From contig DASQTB010000097.1 in assembly GCA_035642095.1 (NCBI GenBank), positions 1 through 6,794 on the forward strand: DNA of 6,794 nucleotides, given 5' to 3'. The notes under the pieces were generated by a model. The model was not told where the DNA came from and did no database searches. It was given only the letters and a program-made list of their open reading frames with translations. Origin of the DNA: DASQTB01 sp035642095. Lineage in GTDB: Bacteria; Actinomycetota; UBA4738; CALAEC01. Shown here piece by piece: positions 5,355 through 6,794 of this stretch (positions within the stretch are counted from its first letter, which is position 1; every line of letters starts with the position of its first letter). The position numbers were made by a program, and so were the translations under genes.

Positions 5355-6760
5355 GGACACGCCTCCGGGCCGGTGGTCCCCCGGCACCGCCTGTCCCGCT
5401 CGATGAGAAGCGAGAGGTGGGCCACCCGGTCGGCCGGCGGATCGTTCGCCTGATCCGCGTCGCCGAGGAGGTTGGTGAGCTGATACGGGTCCGAGAGGAG
5501 GTCGTAGTACTCGCGCGAGGCGACCTCACCGGTGGGCTCATCGTACGTCTCGATGTACTGCTCGGTCTCGGTCCTGATCGACCTCCAGGTGGGGATGATC
5601 GACTCCGCGTTGTTCCAGTACTCGAGCATCAGGCGGGAGCGCTGCCAGGGGTCGAGGAGCGACCGGCCGTCCAGAGGGTGTGTGGGGGTGACGCCGGCGG
5701 CATCGTAGAGGGTGGCCGCGAGGTCCACGTTCGTCACCATGCGGCCGTCGACCCCTCCGCCTGGCAGGTGGCCCGCCCACCGCATCAGCAGGGGAACCTT
5801 GATCGAGTTCGTGTACGGCAATCGCTTGTCGATCCAGCCGTGCTCGCCCCACACATATCCGTTGTCCGAGGTGAACACGACGAGCGTCCGCTCCCGCTCC
5901 CCGATCTTTCCCAGCTCCTGACGGATCCCCTCGACCAGATCATCCACCGACATCAGCATCCGGAGCTGGCTCCGGCGGATGTTGGCGGCCGTCCGCAGCG
6001 AGCGGAACCTCGATTGGACATAGGCGGGCTTGTCGGATCGATCGGACTCCAGCACCGCCGGGCTCTTCGTCCACCGCTTGACCCTGGCCTTCTCGTACTC
6101 CTTCTCCACCACGAACGGTCCATGAGGGGCGAACGGCCACACCAGGAGCAGCCAGGGGTTGGCGTCGTCACGCTCGAACCACCTGAGCACGGAACGCGAT
6201 CGCTTCGCCAGATAGTCCGTGGAGTAGGTCTTCACGTTCCTCATCGCGCCGTTGACGTTGAACGGGTTGTTCCGGTACCCGTGAGCGAATTCGAGGGGCG
6301 AGAACAACGTCCATCGATCGAAGTGGGGAGGATTGTGGACCGGATTCCAACCGTTGAGGTACTTCCCCACCAGGCCGGTGCGGTAGCCGGCGTCCTGGAG
6401 GAATCGCTGGAGCGTGGAGTCCTGATCCAGCGCGAGGGGCTTCTGGTTGTCCCGGACGCCGTGGTTGTGAGCGTACTGGCCGGAGAGGATCGACGCTCGC
6501 GACGGACAGCACAGCGGCGTGGTCACGAAGGTGTTCGGATAGCGCACGCCGGTTCGCTCGAGCCACCGGCGAGTCTTCCGCATCACCCGCATCGTCTCCT
6601 CGGGACCCTGGTCGTCGGTGACGATCAGCAGGATGTTCGGGCGCCCCTGGGCACGGGCCGGGGGAGATGTCGACCGGATCCCGACCGAGGCCAACGCCAG
6701 GGCCACCACCCCCGCGGTGATAGCCCGGCTCCTGCGAGCGGGCAAGCGGAGCGGCCTCAT
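5351..6760 (-). CDS. Exported formylglycine-type sulfatase (sulfatase A)
   Basis: This 469-residue type I sulfatase has a basic N-region with ARRSR (8-12), a hydrophobic stretch (about 14-28) and a probable PPARA|Q cleavage after residue 37. It should therefore be exported, by Sec or possibly Tat because of the paired arginines. The catalytic core has PNILLIVTDDQ (Asp49/Asp50), CCPSRAS (84-90, formylglycine Cys85, Arg88), VGKYLN (Lys133), APHGP (His213), TSDNG (Asp299/Asn300), WGEHGW (His307) and SIKVPLLMRWAG (Lys321). It ends with DPYQLTNLLGDAD and a Cys459/Cys468 pair, probably a disulfide outside the cell. Closest in pattern to N-acetylglucosamine-6-sulfatase-like enzymes; the actual sulfated substrate is unknown. 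Activity needs a formylglycine-generating enzyme, which is not encoded here. The ATG at 6760 overlaps the stop of a preceding frame (ATGA). The stop overlaps the start of sulfatase B, so the two are probably translated as a coupled pair. Confidence 0.94.
   Translation of the reverse strand: MRPLRLPARRSRAITAGVVALALASVGIRSTSPPARAQGRPNILLIVTDDQGPEETMRVMRKTRRWLERTGVRYPNTFVTTPLCCPSRASILSGQYAHNHGVRDNQKPLALDQDSTLQRFLQDAGYRTGLVGKYLNGWNPVHNPPHFDRWTLFSPLEFAHGYRNNPFNVNGAMRNVKTYSTDYLAKRSRSVLRWFERDDANPWLLLVWPFAPHGPFVVEKEYEKARVKRWTKSPAVLESDRSDKPAYVQSRFRSLRTAANIRRSQLRMLMSVDDLVEGIRQELGKIGERERTLVVFTSDNGYVWGEHGWIDKRLPYTNSIKVPLLMRWAGHLPGGGVDGRMVTNVDLAATLYDAAGVTPTHPLDGRSLLDPWQRSRLMLEYWNNAESIIPTWRSIRTETEQYIETYDEPTGEVASREYYDLLSDPYQLTNLLGDADQANDPPADRVAHLSLLIERDRRCRGTTGPEACP
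5362..5366 (-). promoter_or_regulatory. Ribosome-binding site that sets the sulfatase B start
   Basis: On the - strand, GGAGG lies 7 bases before the GTG at 5354 and only one base before the alternative GTG at 5360. The spacing picks 5354 as the start and places the binding site inside the last codons of sulfatase A, as expected for coupled translation. Confidence 0.6.
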
Positions 6761-6794
6761 CCCTGCCGCCGCCGCTTCTTCTTCTCCTTGCCGC
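6757..6794 (-). CDS. C-terminal end of an unidentified upstream gene (basic tail)
   Basis: Reading leftward from the window edge, one frame gives the eleven residues GKEKKKRRRQG and then a TGA at 6759-6757 that overlaps the sulfatase A start as ATGA. The same 4-base stop/start overlap joins two other gene pairs on this strand, which favours a real gene end over a leader. A lysine/arginine cluster at the extreme C-terminus is common in membrane proteins with a cytoplasmic tail, but nothing identifies the family. The alternative is a purine-rich 5' leader of the sulfatase mRNA; its AAGGAG is about 23 bases from the ATG, too far for normal initiation. Confidence 0.45.
   Translation of the reverse strand, partial: GKEKKKRRRQG

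Noticed and set aside
4261..5541. A 426-codon - strand frame across the two sulfatases
   Set aside because: It is an out-of-frame shadow; both sulfatase frames are continuous with all catalytic residues.
6784..6789. AAGGAG (- strand) as the ribosome-binding site of sulfatase A
   Set aside because: It is about 23 bases from the ATG, too far, and fits better as Lys-Glu codons of an upstream gene tail.

Overview
The window is very GC-rich and almost entirely coding, with short or overlapping gene junctions. One gene encodes a predicted F420-dependent NADP reductase, and it lies beside a B12-dependent acyl-CoA mutase. This combination, with the GTG starts and the Ala/Arg-rich proteins, suggests an uncultured high-GC actinobacterium (Actinomycetota). 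A few other high-GC, F420-using soil phyla cannot be excluded. No rRNA, tRNA, CRISPR array, insertion sequence or phage signature was seen.

Layout: on the + strand, positions 1-759 hold the 3' part of a UDP-glucuronate decarboxylase gene (UDP-xylose synthase) whose start lies left of the window. Everything else reads leftward on the - strand. In transcription order: the last codons of an unidentified gene with a very basic tail (6757-6794); exported sulfatase A (5351-6760); exported sulfatase B (3972-5354); a split-type methylmalonyl-CoA mutase large subunit (2351-3934); an NADPH:F420 reductase, NpdG (1642-2328); and an alpha/beta hydrolase (773-1645). The + and - strand genes converge with 13 bases between their stop codons.

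Three of the - strand junctions are 4-base stop/start overlaps (ATGA at 6757-6760, GTGA at 5351-5354, GTGA at 1642-1645). The other two gaps are 37 and 22 bases, so the whole - strand set is probably one transcript or two coupled modules. The 37-base gap before the mutase is the only place with room for regulation. It carries a perfect 6-bp inverted repeat that overlaps a strong ribosome-binding sequence.

Functionally there are two modules. The first is extracytoplasmic: two diverged paralogous formylglycine sulfatases that would remove sulfate esters from an unidentified glycan or other substrate. The second is cytoplasmic: propionate-type acyl-CoA rearrangement (mutase), deazaflavin redox (NpdG) and an unassigned hydrolase. 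The decarboxylase belongs to nucleotide-sugar supply for surface polysaccharide. I found no convincing new biological system. The more unusual points are the coupled sulfatase pair, its apparent operon link to a B12 mutase and NpdG, and the inverted repeat between the two modules.
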